Source of the DNA: Volvariella volvacea V23
Taxonomy: Eukaryota > Basidiomycota > Agaricomycetes > Agaricales > Pluteaceae
Assembly: GCA_000349905.1 (NCBI GenBank)
Contig: KB722756.1
Location: 576,576 to 640,575 of the forward strand
Length of the DNA stretch: 64,000 bases
Reading direction: 5' to 3'
Under the pieces are notes generated by a model. It was not told the origin of the DNA. It was given only the letters and a program-made list of their open reading frames with translations, and searched no databases. Positions 24,143 through 35,638 of this stretch are shown here, piece after piece. Made by a program: the position numbers and the translations under genes. The stretch's first letter is position 1. The number at the start of each line of letters is the position of its first letter.

Positions 24143-26255
24143 GATGCAGTCAATGGTCCCTGTGTCATCCAGCTTCTTGATGCACGGTGCAGAAACTGCG
24201 AGTAACAGAACCACGCCTGCATAGGTTGGCTGCATTCTGGAGCTTTCTCCCATTTCATTCCGTTCCCGCGAGCTTGGACCTTCGTTCTTCACTTTTGCCC
24301 ACTACCCAACCGACTCGGCCATTTTTTGTATGTATCACTCCACGCGTTTATATACCTCTTATGTGTATAGTTATATGATTACCATTATGCCCACTTTCGT
24401 CATTTCTGTTTACTATCTTTTTCTTCCTTTTGAATCTTTTGGTACTCTTTTATGATTTCTTTGGGTTTCCAGATTAATCTTTGATCTATGCATGCGCATA
24501 CACCCTCCCTCCGTGAGTCTCCTCTTTCTATTTGGGCTTCCTTTCGTCTCCTCCGATCATGAACCAACTTGAGGCTCTTCCATTTGCAATCTCCCTTCCC
24601 GAGTCCACTCCTTCTCCCTCTCCAGCCTCTACTCTCGTGTATAGTATTTATTAAACACCATCTCGCAATCTTTTGACGATTACAATATAGCATATCAAAC
24701 CCCAAAAAGTATCAGCCAGACAGCGACCGTGTACGACAGCGTTGATACTATGTGAAGACCATCTCCTTGACGCTACTATTAGCAGTGATATCGATGCAGA
24801 GCATCGGGATACAGAGTAGGATATTGCACAACCTAATTCAAGTGATCGGGTTGATGCCCCCCTCACTTTCCAGGGACGTCTAATCATGAATCACGACGCC
24901 TGCTACGAGGCGGGCATATCCGTCTCTTATACTCCTTCCGCGAATCGAAATGTTGCTTGACTAGGTACTGTACGTATATGAGAACAAGGCGAAGAGAGGA
25001 TCACGTGAGACGGAGACGTACCTCCTCGACGGTGGCTCGTGTATCATCGCACCGACGCTTTGCATCCTCTGTTGTGTCTATAAATTAGGTGTCGGGTATT
25101 CAAGTTACTGGAGCGATAACAGGCACAGTTGCTTGCTTCTCAAAGCTTGTCCTCCCCTTTTCTTCCCCTTCCCCTTGATCTTCCTACTTCTGGGAACCAA
25201 TGGTGACACTATCTACATTCACGGTAATACTGTTACTCTTTTATCCTTCGAGGTACGCAGTGGCATTCGGCACGATGGGAGGGCGAGCATCATTGGTGGA
25301 ATGTAAATGGAGGAGAGGATAATTGATGACATCATGCACGATATACCCAGCACGGCGTCACCATTCTTCTCGCACTCTATTGGCAACTCCGTGTCGTTAC
25401 TGTGACTATTAGGCTAGCTGGGATTTGGATGAGATAGGAGGCCATTGCGTTCGGGAGGTATATTAGTCTTACCCCAGGGAATCAGTGATAGTTACCTCCT
25501 GCTTTGTTTGCATCGCTATCACTTCAGGCTGATCCAGCACAGTTGCCCGTGTGATAAACTGCTGGCGATAATTAATTTTGTACTTGTCACTGACGACTTG
25601 GCACAGTGCCCGACCCGGGACGGGGATTGTTCGGGCTTTGGCATCATCAAGACCCTCGCTAGGGACCTATATAAAATCGCACCTGCAATTGCCGATAGTG
25701 CAGCTGACCCCACCATACCCCAGATGAGTATGATGAGCGCGTAGCATCGGCCTAATTACCACTCCAAGGAGGCACAAGATTGATGCCAGACTTCCCACAT
25801 GCCGTTGAATATCGCCAGGCATCGCCGGATGGGCTTAATGGAGGTGAGGTACAAGCGTCGACAGCCCAGCATCGGGTTTGTCGCTATTTGTGGCTGAACG
25901 AAGAAGGAAATTTATTCTTAGCACCGTTGTTCACAGCCTCTCAGATTCAGCCCCGTCGTCAACGCTTTCTTTCTCCACGTCTTCACCTTCTCTCTCCTCT
26001 ATTTTGATCTCCCTTTCGTCTCTTTTCTTCATTTGAACCAGAACCGCGTGCAAGAAATCTATTCTTAAACCTCCCACCTATAATTATCTCTATACTTCAC
26101 TTATTCGGTGTAAACAATCCGACATTCCGTAAACCTCAACCACCAAACCAAACCATAAGGATATCCCGGGAAAGAACGCACCACCGCAGGTCCATTTCCT
26201 TCAAAACCGTTCGCGAACACCACAAACCTTCTTCTTCCACCCACACCAGCCAAGG
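24143..26255. other. 2.1-kb intergenic region
   Basis: Contains the 3' end of ASE1 (pyrimidine-rich 24290-24660) and the promoter of GDT1, with a pyrimidine-rich leader at 25960-26050. Several frames of 60-100 codons exist on both strands but none shows a domain, coherent splice sites or a good start. I see no gene. Confidence 0.45.
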
Positions 26256-27228
26256 ATGTCTGCCCAACCGCCCAACACCACACCACCCCTCTCCTCAGAC
26301 CCAGCGGACCCCTCGTCCTCCCCTTACGACGCCCATGGCCTCTTGCAATCGTTTCTGATGATCATCTTCTCCGAGATAGGAGACAAAACCTTCCTCATAG
26401 CCGCCATCCTCGCAATGCGTCACCCCCGTCTGACAGTCTTCATGGGCGCGTTCGGTTCCCTCGTCGTCATGTCTATCCTATCAGCCGTGATGGGCCACCT
26501 GTTGCCCACACTGATACCCAAGAATTGGACGCAGTTCTTGGCTGCGCTGCTGTTCCTAGGGTTTGGCGTCAAGATGGGCATGGAAGCAAAAGGGATGAAG
26601 GCGGGCAGCGAGAAAATCCGAGAGGAGATGAAGGAGGCCGAAGAAGAGATCGAGGGCGATGAGGCCAAAGTCGGAGGGGAGAGCATACCGTTAGAGAACG
26701 TTGAGGAGGGACACGGCGGGGTGGATGGAGAGAGCAACAAGGGGAAGAAGGAGTCGAGCTGGAAAGAGGGTGCTAGGAACTTTTGCAGCCTGTTCTTGGG
26801 GCCCATCTTCGTCCAGGCCTTTGTGCTGACGTTCTTGGGAGAGTGGGGGGATAGAAGTCAGATTGCTACGATTGCTTTGGGTGCTGCTCATGTAAGTTTT
26901 TCCTGCTTGCAAATTGTGGACATGAGCGCTTATGGTGGGTTTGTAGAATGTTTATCTCGTAACCTTGGGAACTGTCGTTGGTCATGCATGTTGTACAGCT
27001 CTAGCAGTAATAGGAGGGCGCTACGTCTCGACCAAGATCTCGGTCAAGCATGGTACGTCTGTTCACGCCTTTCTCGTGCTCTATGCTAACCCTCTCAACC
27101 TATCAGTTACATTTGGAGGATCTTTCCTATTCATCCTCTTTGGAATCATCTACCTCTATGAAACCTTTGCCTCGGAAGCTTCAGGAGAAATGGAGATGAT
27201 GACTATACCCATCACCGCGCACAACTAA
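26256..27228 (+). CDS. GDT1: Gdt1/TMEM165-family cation transporter
   Basis: UPF0016 family membrane transporter of the Golgi (Ca2+/Mn2+ against H+), needed for ion balance and glycosylation. Three exons (introns 26892-26946, 27053-27106) give 287 residues, the normal fungal length. Both signature motifs are present: SEIGDKTF (E40) in the first repeat and GEWGDRSQ in the second. They sit in two three-helix halves joined by an acidic cytosolic loop (about residues 105-170, rich in Glu and Lys). The last helices read GGSFLFILFGIIYLYE. The N-terminus lacks an obvious cleavable signal peptide. Start at 26256 is the first ATG after a pyrimidine-rich leader. Confidence 0.95.
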
Positions 27229-29708
27229 ATTATGAAGACAATCCAGGACAAAAACGTTAGCTCCCAGATTCTGTCCATTGACCCCATGTCACTACCACTA
27301 CCCCTCCTACCTCCCGAACTCTTCCCGCTTCGTTCCGTGACAATCCCATTCTGTCCAGCTTTGTATCGTGTTATACAGTACAGTACATCACCATTTGTCA
27401 GCCTTCCTTTTCTTGACTTTGTCTCTCGGGTACAATAGTGTTCTTCCACGGACTATTCTCGATATCTGGATCTCGGGGTTGTTTGATACTCGTAATAGAC
27501 CTGCATTCAATCCGTCCCAAAAAGGAACGGTGTTGGAGCTTGCTTGTGGTTGACAGGTTGGCAAGCCGCGACCGCGACTGTCCCGTGAAGTTAGCTCGCG
27601 TTGATGCTGTGTGCTATGCTATAGTTACGCCGTGAGTATCGGGTCACGGGAGGCGTTACCTACATGCGATGCGAGCAGCTGACACGAATGGGGGTAACAA
27701 GGAGGCGATTGTGGCCAGGTACTCATTGAGTTTGCGCACTCCGATGCAACGCACGCGCACGTGTCAAAGGCCGTTGTTCGAAGCGGTCATTACATGCGGT
27801 TAAGGATAGAGGAAGAGCTCGTTCCATTAGGTGCGGACTCGAATAAGATAGCCTCATCCTGTCCATTCAGCATCCCCGAATCGACATCATCGTGATGGTA
27901 ATCCTCGGTCATGAGAGCACAACATGTACCTTGATTTCGTCATTGCGTGAACGACCCCATCAATGTTGAAGCCTTCATATGGCACTAGCAATACAGCTGT
28001 TCAGCGCGTTTGACAGGGTGCTTGGGTGAAGTGCGGTATCTTATGCCTGGACGCCTCCCCGTGAGATTGCCATGAGACCCTGTGGAAGAGATAAGACCCC
28101 CGAAGGACTGATTAAGCTTCGTTGCACTATGAGGGAGAAAGTGAAGGGGCGACGCGGACGATCATGTACAATCTAGCTACTACAATGTCAGCCATAAATT
28201 CTACATCACCTTCCCGTGGCTTCCGTTTGCAAATCCGTCAGCAACAGCCCGAACCGCCAAAACGACGCCCACTGCCCATCAGCCCATCGGATACCCCTGC
28301 TCCACCTCTCCCACCTCTCCCTTCTACACAGCATCCCACTTAGTTCAGGACACACAGTTATACGAAGCACCCGTGAGCGACACCGTGGGCTGCAGATCTG
28401 GAGATGCATCATGCTTAAACGCCTTGACCTCCTTGCCAGTGGGGGCTGTTCGGTGGCGCAATTCAAATAACATAGCGATAGCCAATGCCAGGGCCACCAG
28501 GGCCACTGATAATGATACCAAAGCGGCATGGCACAAAAGGGCTTTGGGTCTTGCTGCTAGAGTTGGTGAGAGATTGCATGAAATCTACCTTATCAAGAAG
28601 CTAGGTTTATCATCACCGCGTTTCGACGTAATAAGGGTGATGTGCCATTGCGTTGTTGTAACAATTGCGGCAATCGAGATCTGACTGTTGTTATCTTCTT
28701 GGGGTGTTCTTACCCGTTATCCTCACCTCGCGAAGTTTTATGGTGCGGCTGCGGTTTACATTAATCTTGACGAGAAGCCAATGGCTTTGCAGATGCCCAA
28801 GTAATACCCACTCGAATACTCAAATATAATTTCTCATAGCGTTTTGGGCCCCGAACGTTTTTCAATTGCCACTTATCTTTTGACAAGCATCGCGAGTCCG
28901 GGTCTTGGTGTGCTGTTGATCGTTGATGTACTGCAGTGTGCATATAATTATATCAAGGAAGAGCTATTTGTGATTCATCGAGGAGGGTCTACCCCGAAAA
29001 TAACCCCTGAGTATTCAACGATAGAATACGTCCATCATGTTTCACAGGTGCTGTACTTGGTCTATGTTGAAGCGGGGATCACATTCACCCACCGTCGATA
29101 TGTCATTGATTCAACGTTCTAGACTCTTTCTATATTACATTTCTTATTATTGCCCTCTTCACAACACAAAGCATAGGCTCTGGATAATTTGTTTTAATCT
29201 TGCAAGTGAGGTAATCAAGGTCCAAGGGAATCAATATCCAGTCACTTGAAGCAGCTCCAATGTAGATGGGCTTAAGTATGCAGGTAATGGTTCAAGGCAA
29301 ATTCGGCAAGTAATTTACAGGCCACAATTATACGCCGAAAGGTATCCCTAAACGGATGGGATATAAAGATGCAACATCGGCAAGTGGGTATGCGCCACAA
29401 GATAGCCACGAATGAACTTTCTATAACAGGGAAGTAGGCATTGCCCCGCTGTTGCTTCCACCGCCCATCAAGAGGGTCATCCCAATAACACCTGCTATGG
29501 CAAGAACTAAGCAACTGCTTTCCTAACAAATTTTATAGAGACCCAGCAAACGGACATGCACAAAGGTCTCCTGGGTTAGCACTCAATGCGGGTTTATTGA
29601 GTCCATGCATTCCGTAACCCACAAGCTTCCTATAAATTGAGCAAGCTTTTTATCTATATCGCTGGCAGTTCCCCCTCAGCTAGAGGTATCAACCACTGCC
29701 AGAAGCAA
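27229..29708. other. 2.5-kb intergenic region
   Basis: Apart from the GDT1 3' end and the promoter of the small membrane protein near 29.6 kb, nothing is supportable. A 63-codon minus-strand frame at 28345-28536 begins with a hydrophobic stretch (LSVALVALALAIAML) and could encode a tiny membrane peptide, but it has no relative in the window and I do not call it. The region 28570-28970 has short hydrophobic frames without a coherent gene. Confidence 0.4.
29617..29637 (+). promoter_or_regulatory. TATA element with conserved upstream block
   Basis: ACCCACAAG (29617-29625) followed six bases later by TATAAAT (29631), 78 bases before the ATG at 29709. The same block, ACCCACAAG then TATATAA, precedes the paralogue at 31730. 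Its conservation between the two copies marks it as a probable core promoter. Confidence 0.6.
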
Positions 29709-30024
29709 ATGCCCGTGCTCCCCCAATACCTTGGTTCTTTCTCCAAATCCGCAGATCCGAACGCATTGTCTCAACCTCGAGTGTGGGTCGCTGCGCTGGT
29801 GTTTACTTTGAGTAAGTGTACCTTTCACCTCGCGTTCACTTAACGTGGCCTGCGCTCTGATACCGCCCCTAGTTGCATTCCTCACACTCACAGGGTTATT
29901 CTTTTTCTGGCGCCAAATATCGTCATGTGCTTGCTTTGGCCGAAGCCATGACCGCTCCAGAACAGCAAGTAACAGGGTTCTTACAGCGTCGACGACGGTG
30001 AGCAGCGATGATATAGATGTGTGA
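29709..30024 (+). CDS. Small single-pass membrane protein, copy 1
   Basis: Two exons (29709-29811, 29873-30024; GTAAGT donor, CCCTAG acceptor) give 84 residues starting MPVLPQYLGSFSKSAD. A 20-residue membrane helix (WVAALVFTLIAFLTLTGLFFF) is followed by a cytosol-type tail with the Cys cluster ISSCACFGRS and a polar Ser/Thr end. No cleavable signal. The intron is placed inside the membrane helix at the same codon and phase as in copy 2 at 31730; the first exon is 103 bases in both. An alternative third exon after the GTGAGC at 29998 would change the C-terminus. Shared structure, intron and promoter make a real gene likely despite its size. Function unknown; the Cys pair next to the membrane would suit palmitoylation. 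Confidence 0.65.
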
Positions 30025-31548
30025 TCATGTACACTAATGGATTTGAGCGCCTACTAGTTGGCGACAACTCGAGCACAATCAAATTTTGAATACGCACTCA
30101 CCATTCCGAATGCAGCTAGGTGCTCCACGCGGTAGACAGGTTCCAGGATTAATCAAGTGGTGTTTGCCAGTGGTAGGCGTATACCACTATTCCTTTCGAA
30201 GACTTTTAGGTTCTATCCCCCATTTTATTCCACACTACAGAAGTAGTGAGATCATCTTATTGAATTCAAGTTGCAAAAAAATTACACAGGCTACTTCTGT
30301 AAGATTGATCCAAAGTGTCCGAGTCGTGCACTCCATACTTCGAACAAGCACTCTAGGGCGTTGCCTGTGACTCCTGAACTTGCTTGCCCAGTGTGAGCTC
30401 GAGTATTGCTCATTTACAGGACTTGTATCGCCAATAGTATCGAGTCAGGAGAATGCCAATAATTCAGTTTTTATTCAGAGTTTGCAGGACTTCTCTGCGA
30501 AAAGCAAACTTGACGCCCCTAAATGCTATGTGATATCCGAAATGGTCGGTCTCCTCCGTCGGAACTATAACCCCTCAAGACCTGGAATACGATTGGTCTT
30601 CGGGAACGAGATGGTGGACCATATTAGTATGAAAGGGGCTCACACTTGGCCACTTCGATTCGTCAATCTAGATTCATCACAGCACTGCAACATCAGGTCA
30701 TCTAGCAGTCGGATCGGGGGGAACACTGCAGTTCATCCAAGGTTTAGGAACGCACTGACGTAACATTCAATTGCTTGGTGAAGAAGAGAAAATTGCACGT
30801 GCTTCGCCATCAGAATCCAGACATCGAGACCATCGAGATTAGGTGTATAGCCCCATCCTGTACAAAAAATAATTTGCGTCCGTTGCCCGGTCGGGTGTCT
30901 GCGTCGCGCCCTCCTGCGAACCTTAAGCAATTTTACTCAGCCTGCGTTCAGCAAAGGGCAATTCTGCTAATATAGACCCTATAAGTGCTCGGGAACCCTT
31001 GTGGAAGGCCTGTGATGGAGGCCTGATATATTGTTGGTATATGTTATTTCAAGGGCGAGAACACAGCTTGCAATGAGGCCTGCTTAGCATGAATCAAAGT
31101 CCTCACCGAGGACTCACAATGGCATTGCGCCGGCGCATTACAGTATCAAGGAAGCTAGCTATTATTGTTACTCAAATTCAGGATCAATTAATTTCTGCAG
31201 ACGTTGGGACCGTGATGGCACGACCCGTGACCAATCAGATCCAGCAGCTGTTCAAGGTCGAGGCCAACTGCGCAGCTAAGCTGTATCACGACTCCAGTCT
31301 CAAGACCAGAATTAACGTCATTCTGGCTCCTTTTACAGGCACGACGGCCATGCAGAGAACGAGTGGGAGGAGTAAATAACCCGAAATGCTGTATGCCCGA
31401 GAAGCAAAATTCAGGCTGAGATAGCATAATGGGACGCCCGTGGCACGGTCGCGGTCGCATCCTCGGGCTCAGGTAGACAGCCTGAGGAAGTGTGGACCAA
31501 TGATTGATACTGGCACATCTATAGCATTCCAAAATCGGCAACACGGGT

Positions 31549-31573
31549 GGGGGGGGGGGGGGGAGGGGGGGGG
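31549..31573 (+). repeat. Poly-G tract
   Basis: A run of 15 G, one A, then 9 G on the plus strand, immediately after GGGT. Four or more G-runs can form a quadruplex, and such tracts are also length-variable and error-prone in sequencing. It lies about 155 bases upstream of the ATG of small membrane protein copy 2. Confidence 0.8.
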
Positions 31574-31642
31574 CAAGGTTAAAGCTGGCGTTGATATATG
31601 AAAAACAGCGAAACTAGCGCTCAAGTTCTTGCCCCTACCATG

Positions 31643-31663
31643 ACCCACAAGTACCCTATATAA
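31643..31663 (+). promoter_or_regulatory. TATA element with conserved upstream block
   Basis: ACCCACAAG (31643-31651) followed by TATATAA (31657-31663), 73 bases before the ATG at 31730. It matches the arrangement in front of the paralogue at 29709, while most of the other flanking sequence has diverged. Confidence 0.6.
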
Positions 31664-31729
31664 CGGGGGATTTTTGGTAGTTACCCAAAGCTACCCCAGC
31701 TAGAAGCCTCGAGGGAAGTCAACGCTGAC

Positions 31730-32070
31730 ATGACCATTCTTCCTCAATATCTTGGCCCCGTCTCCGAATCCATAAATGCAGAAGCATGGGCTCACCCTCG
31801 TGTGTGGGTAGTCGCTCTGATAGTCGCATTGGGTAAGCGTCATCTTCCATTCTCCTCTCGCTTGTTGCAACTCACTCTCTCGCTGCAAATTCAGTCTCCT
31901 TTCTCATCTTGACGGGGGTGTTCTTCTGGGGCAAGATATCATCGTGCAGTTGCTTCGGTCGAAGCCCCACGCGCGCTGTACCAGCGAATAATGGGACCAC
32001 CGCGGTGTCGATGACGGTGAGGGTTTTCAAACCACTTATGCAGATCAATCCCACCAACAAAACCTTGTGA
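31730..32070 (+). CDS. Small single-pass membrane protein, copy 2
   Basis: Paralogue of 29709-30024. Exon 1 (31730-31832, also 103 bases) encodes MTILPQYLGPVSESINAEAW and the first half of the membrane helix (VVALIVALVSFLILTGVFF after splicing). The intron is 31833-31894. Exon 2 continues with KISSCSCFGRSPTRAVP and reads to a TGA at 32070 (92 residues). If the GTGAGG after SMT is used as a donor with the GCGCAG acceptor near 32090, the protein instead ends DIELQALPVAF ... at 32155. Most substitutions between the copies are conservative, the helix and SSCxCFGRS are kept, and the tails differ, which points to selection on the N-terminal half. Function unknown. Confidence 0.65.
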
Positions 32071-32155
32071 TAATCAGCCAATAGCGCAGGCAGCTCAAGT
32101 CCATCAAGATATCGAGCTCCAAGCGCTTCCTGTCGCCTTCGTCGCCAGACGTTAA

Positions 32156-33857
32156 GCGGTCTCTAGGCGCATCTCAGATTTGTATAGAAGTTGGATCCTA
32201 TTATATTCTCCGGGCACATTCACGCCGCAACGCCCGTTCAGCCCCCGTGATGCGACGAGTTTTCCGCAACTGTTTTTCTTACTCTTCTTACTACCTGCTC
32301 AGTAGGTTCTCTAGCGTAGACCGTTAGGTGGGTCCGCCCCAAGTTGGTAACCTAAATACAACCGATTTTTTTTTTTTAATTCGAGTCCTCCAAATTGTCA
32401 CTATTGCACGCCAAAAGGACATTTCAATCGCTAAAAATCACGATTTCTGGTTGTACGTCTAGCTGCACAACAGCCTAGGACCCCCGGTGCAACCAGGGAT
32501 GAAGGCGTATTGCCCACAACCTCGACAGCATGGAAATGGGCAAAGAACAATAAGCTAATCGAAAAGATACTGCATTTTCCCAACTTTTCCAACTGGCCGT
32601 ACACGCGAACGCTCGACGTCCAACCGCGCGCAGGGGGGCCAACGAGAGCAGTCACTTGAGCCGTCAAATGCGAGTCGATCGACGGAAGAGGTGGTGGGGC
32701 GGTGTTATTCACAGTGACCGATTTCGTCAAGCTCAGGCTGCTGTCGGGCGTTGGGATTGTGTATTGACTCGGCCACGCGCATATTCAGATCATATACAGT
32801 AGCTTGACTTGTTCGAGGCAAGAAAGTCCTGTGCAAGACGCATCAGCGAAACAACTCGAAAGAGCATTTCCTATTCGTGGAAAGGACCAGGACCAGTTTG
32901 AAAAACAAGGAAATTCGAACCTGGCAGGACACTGGTTTCAACCCAAATAGAGAACAACTATCTTGTGGGAAAAAGAAAAAAGGGGGTGGGTGGGACCCCT
33001 GAATGAACGACTTAGAGGCCTATCTCACCCTTTCAAATGATTGAAACAATTAACGAGTCGAAAAAAAAAGAAGCATCGTCACACCAAACGTCAAATTGCC
33101 CTATTATTAATGTCTACACCCTACTAAACCGTGATTGCCTAGAGACTAGCGCCCGCCGGAGTTGCACCACGTGCAGTTCAAGGAACTTCAGGTTCAAAGT
33201 TCCACAGCACAACCAAATTGTACTATTACACCAAGAAAGAATCAGAACGAGCAATCACATTTTCAAAGAGACACAACAACGAGATGAAGAGTACCGGGAC
33301 AGGATATAACAAATCATAAAAAAAAGACTACGAGGCACAGGAAGCCGGAGCGGAATGAAAAAATCAACGCGTACGACGAATGAACGTTGAACACCTGATC
33401 GACTTGGTAGAACTGACAACTACCATATCATAGGGGGCCGTCGTCGTCAAATCCATCGACCGGTGCAAGTTCAGATCTAAAATTGGCGGTTTGTCATAGA
33501 AGTAGCATGTAACAACGGTGGTAGCAAACATAAGCGTCAACGTCAACGTCATACCAACATAAATGTCGATACAACGTCGAACTAAGCGGTTCGTGGTCGC
33601 GCGCATTGAACGAGCAGTAACATGGATCTTGACTTGATCATGATCGCACGTGCCACGGTCGCGATCGCGGTCACAATCGTCCAACAGAACCAAAAACCAG
33701 AAGCCAATCAAAAAAACTAATGATAAACCGCTAGCTATATATTAAAAAAGTGACAAGAAAAGTCGGGGCAAAAAAAATTGGGATAAGAGGACGGGGTAGG
33801 TAAGGAGCAAGAGGGGTGGGGGGACATAGAGAACGAACAGTAAAGACAACCAATTCT
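32156..33857. other. Intergenic, 3' side of the SNARE gene
   Basis: About 1.7 kb downstream of the minus-strand SNARE gene and of small membrane protein copy 2. It holds a poly-T run at about 32365-32378 and several purine-rich tracts. A 115-codon minus frame at 33364-33711 has a hydrophobic segment (GMTLTLTLMFATTVV), but it is not called: no splicing logic or homology supports it and it may be 3' untranslated sequence. Confidence 0.4.
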
Positions 33858-35154
33858 TCATTTTTGCGTTGCCTTTACAATCGACACTACGATAATCACA
33901 ATGATAATAGCAATAACTGCCCCAATGATGATGCGCATCTGTTGAGCGGGTAGCAATTCATATTGGGCAGTTACGATTAGAATCGCAGCAAGTGGCGGCG
34001 GAGGTAGACGCCGTTAGTCAACGGGCGCGGTATGTCCGGTTAAGAGCGGTGAAGACCGGACAATTAACCGGTGGCAGACCAGGACAAAACAGCAATTGCG
34101 GTGCACGACCAACGGAAATTGATGGGCGGGGTAACCGGAAGATGAGCAAAGAAGCGCAGTCCGAACCCAAGCCCAACGAAAGCCGAGAGGCAGCGCGGTT
34201 CGAAATTCGTGATTTGTCAATCGCATTGACATGACGTGACATGCCAGGGCGGGTTGGGTGCATCCCATCATTGCCGAGTGGCGATTGAGAGACACGCGCA
34301 GCAGGAGCGGCGGATAGAGCCAACGAAGCGAGCGAGCGGCGATGGGTGAAATTGTGTAGAGTGGGGAGTTGAATGAATTGAATGCGAGAAGAGAACGTGA
34401 GAAGGTTAACCTTAGCGGATTAGAAAAGGTACAGACCTTCATATCTTTCCACCTGAGGAGCAAATTTGGTGGAGATAAGAGAAAGAGGTTGTTAGACATC
34501 ACCGCCAAGACGTAACAGAGGACGGGGCAGGCGAAAGTCGCTGGGCGGGTGGATGAAAGGGCTTGACAACTTACCACATATTCTAGAGACGAAGGCGAGA
34601 TCAGCACTGGGACGTAAGGATGACGGTATGGACACACCTTTCTGACGCGGTTGGCCCCACGACGGAACCCTTGCGCTGATACAGCCAGATTATCTGCAGC
34701 ATGTGTGAGCAACCGTATTGATCATCAAGGCTAGATAACAGGCGTTGTGGTAAAGGGTGGAGCAGCAGACGCGCCGCAGCAATGAACAACACAGCCATCC
34801 CATCCCGCCGCACGAGGTGAGATTATCACAAGACAAAGCCCGGCGCACGCAACGGATGTTGGAATCAAAAGTGGGCAACGCTCACCTGTCTTTCCCTGTA
34901 GCGACTCCAGACGCTCGCCTCTCTCTGCGACCTTTGTGATGTTTTCTCTCATGATGCCGACGGTATCGTCAATCTGTGCCTGAATAGCGGCGGTCTTTGC
35001 GTTCCCGCCTCCACTTCCTGAAGGGTTTGCCGGGGATCCATTACGGGGGACGTATGGGTCGTAAGGTTCAGACCTGTTGAGACAGAAGGCGTGAGTCGGT
35101 GAGCGATGGAGCCAAGTGGGCCGATCATGGCGAGCTGCGGATGGATACGAACAT
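33858..35154 (-). CDS. SNC1: Synaptobrevin / Snc1-type v-SNARE
   Basis: R-SNARE of secretory vesicles that drives fusion with the plasma membrane. The gene is split into small exons on the minus strand. The N-terminal exon reads [16 protein letters not shown], then the SNARE helix [32 protein letters not shown] | [19 protein letters not shown] | NMW | WKDMK | [15 protein letters not shown] with the tail SIVKATQK, total about 116 residues, as in yeast Snc1/2. The zero-layer Arg (AERGERL) and the C-terminal membrane anchor are present. Splicing needs a micro-exon of 8 bases (AATATGTG near 34582) and probably an initiator ATG split by the first intron (AT at 35154-35153, intron with a GTTCGT donor, then G). 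The 5' end is therefore the least certain part. Divergent from the kinase gene at 35639; about 480 bases hold both promoters. Confidence 0.9.
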
Positions 35155-35638
35155 GATTAGAGCGTGAGGCGGATCTGGGGGTGTTTCTGTGAGCGGGGGG
35201 TGAGAGCGGGGAGATGCGGGGGGCTGCTCACCGTGTCAAACGATGAGGGGATGGGGCAAGATGGGAGGTGGGCGTTGTTGAGGAAGCGTCAGTGACGAGG
35301 CCTTGCCGGGGTGTTGTATCATTCCCACGGCGTCACGCTGTTGCAGTGCCTCTGTCACGGGGGTGTGACGCGACGGGCTTCGAACCCGGGCAGTGCGTCG
35401 AATTTTGGGGGAGGACAGCAGCCTCGTGGATCTCACGCCACACATCACTCAGCCGGCAAAACTTTGGAACAAGGGACGCTCCCAATCTCTTCCATCCACC
35501 ACCGCCAGCGACGACGACGACCGCCAGCGCGCATCTGCTCAACGGCAATACGAGCTATTGCCTTGTCTTTCCTTAACTCTCACAAAGCCTTTTGTTCATT
35601 GCATATCTCACCCCCGTCTCTCCGTTACATGCCCAGCA
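35155..35638. promoter_or_regulatory. Shared divergent promoter region
   Basis: About 480 bases between the starts of SNC1 (-) and the Kin4-like kinase (+). Short frames occur but no gene is evident. Pyrimidine-rich sequence at about 35560-35630 is typical of a fungal transcription start before the kinase ATG. Confidence 0.45.

Larger units (their letters stand above)
30025..31729. other. Intergenic region between the paired small genes
   Basis: About 1.7 kb that separates the two paralogues. Frames at 30086-30370, 30380-30763 and 31089-31379 are short, have no domain and no splice logic, so I do not call them. It contains the G-tract at 31549-31573 and the promoter of copy 2. Confidence 0.4.

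Noticed and set aside
28345..28536. Tiny minus-strand membrane peptide as third member of the small membrane family
   Set aside because: No SSCxCFGRS motif, intron or promoter block; similarity is limited to hydrophobicity.
28680..28960. Possible Pmp3-like small hydrophobic protein
   Set aside because: Only a GVF/GCGL resemblance in shifted frames; the family's conserved core could not be assembled.
33364..33711. Minus-strand 115-codon frame with hydrophobic segment
   Set aside because: Lies downstream of SNC1 on the same strand, where 3' untranslated sequence is expected; composition is repetitive (RDRDRG) and there is no homology or splicing logic.
35376..35398. tRNA-like T-arm (GGGTTCGAAGCCC on the minus strand)
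   Set aside because: No matching acceptor stem, D-arm or anticodon arm at the right distance.
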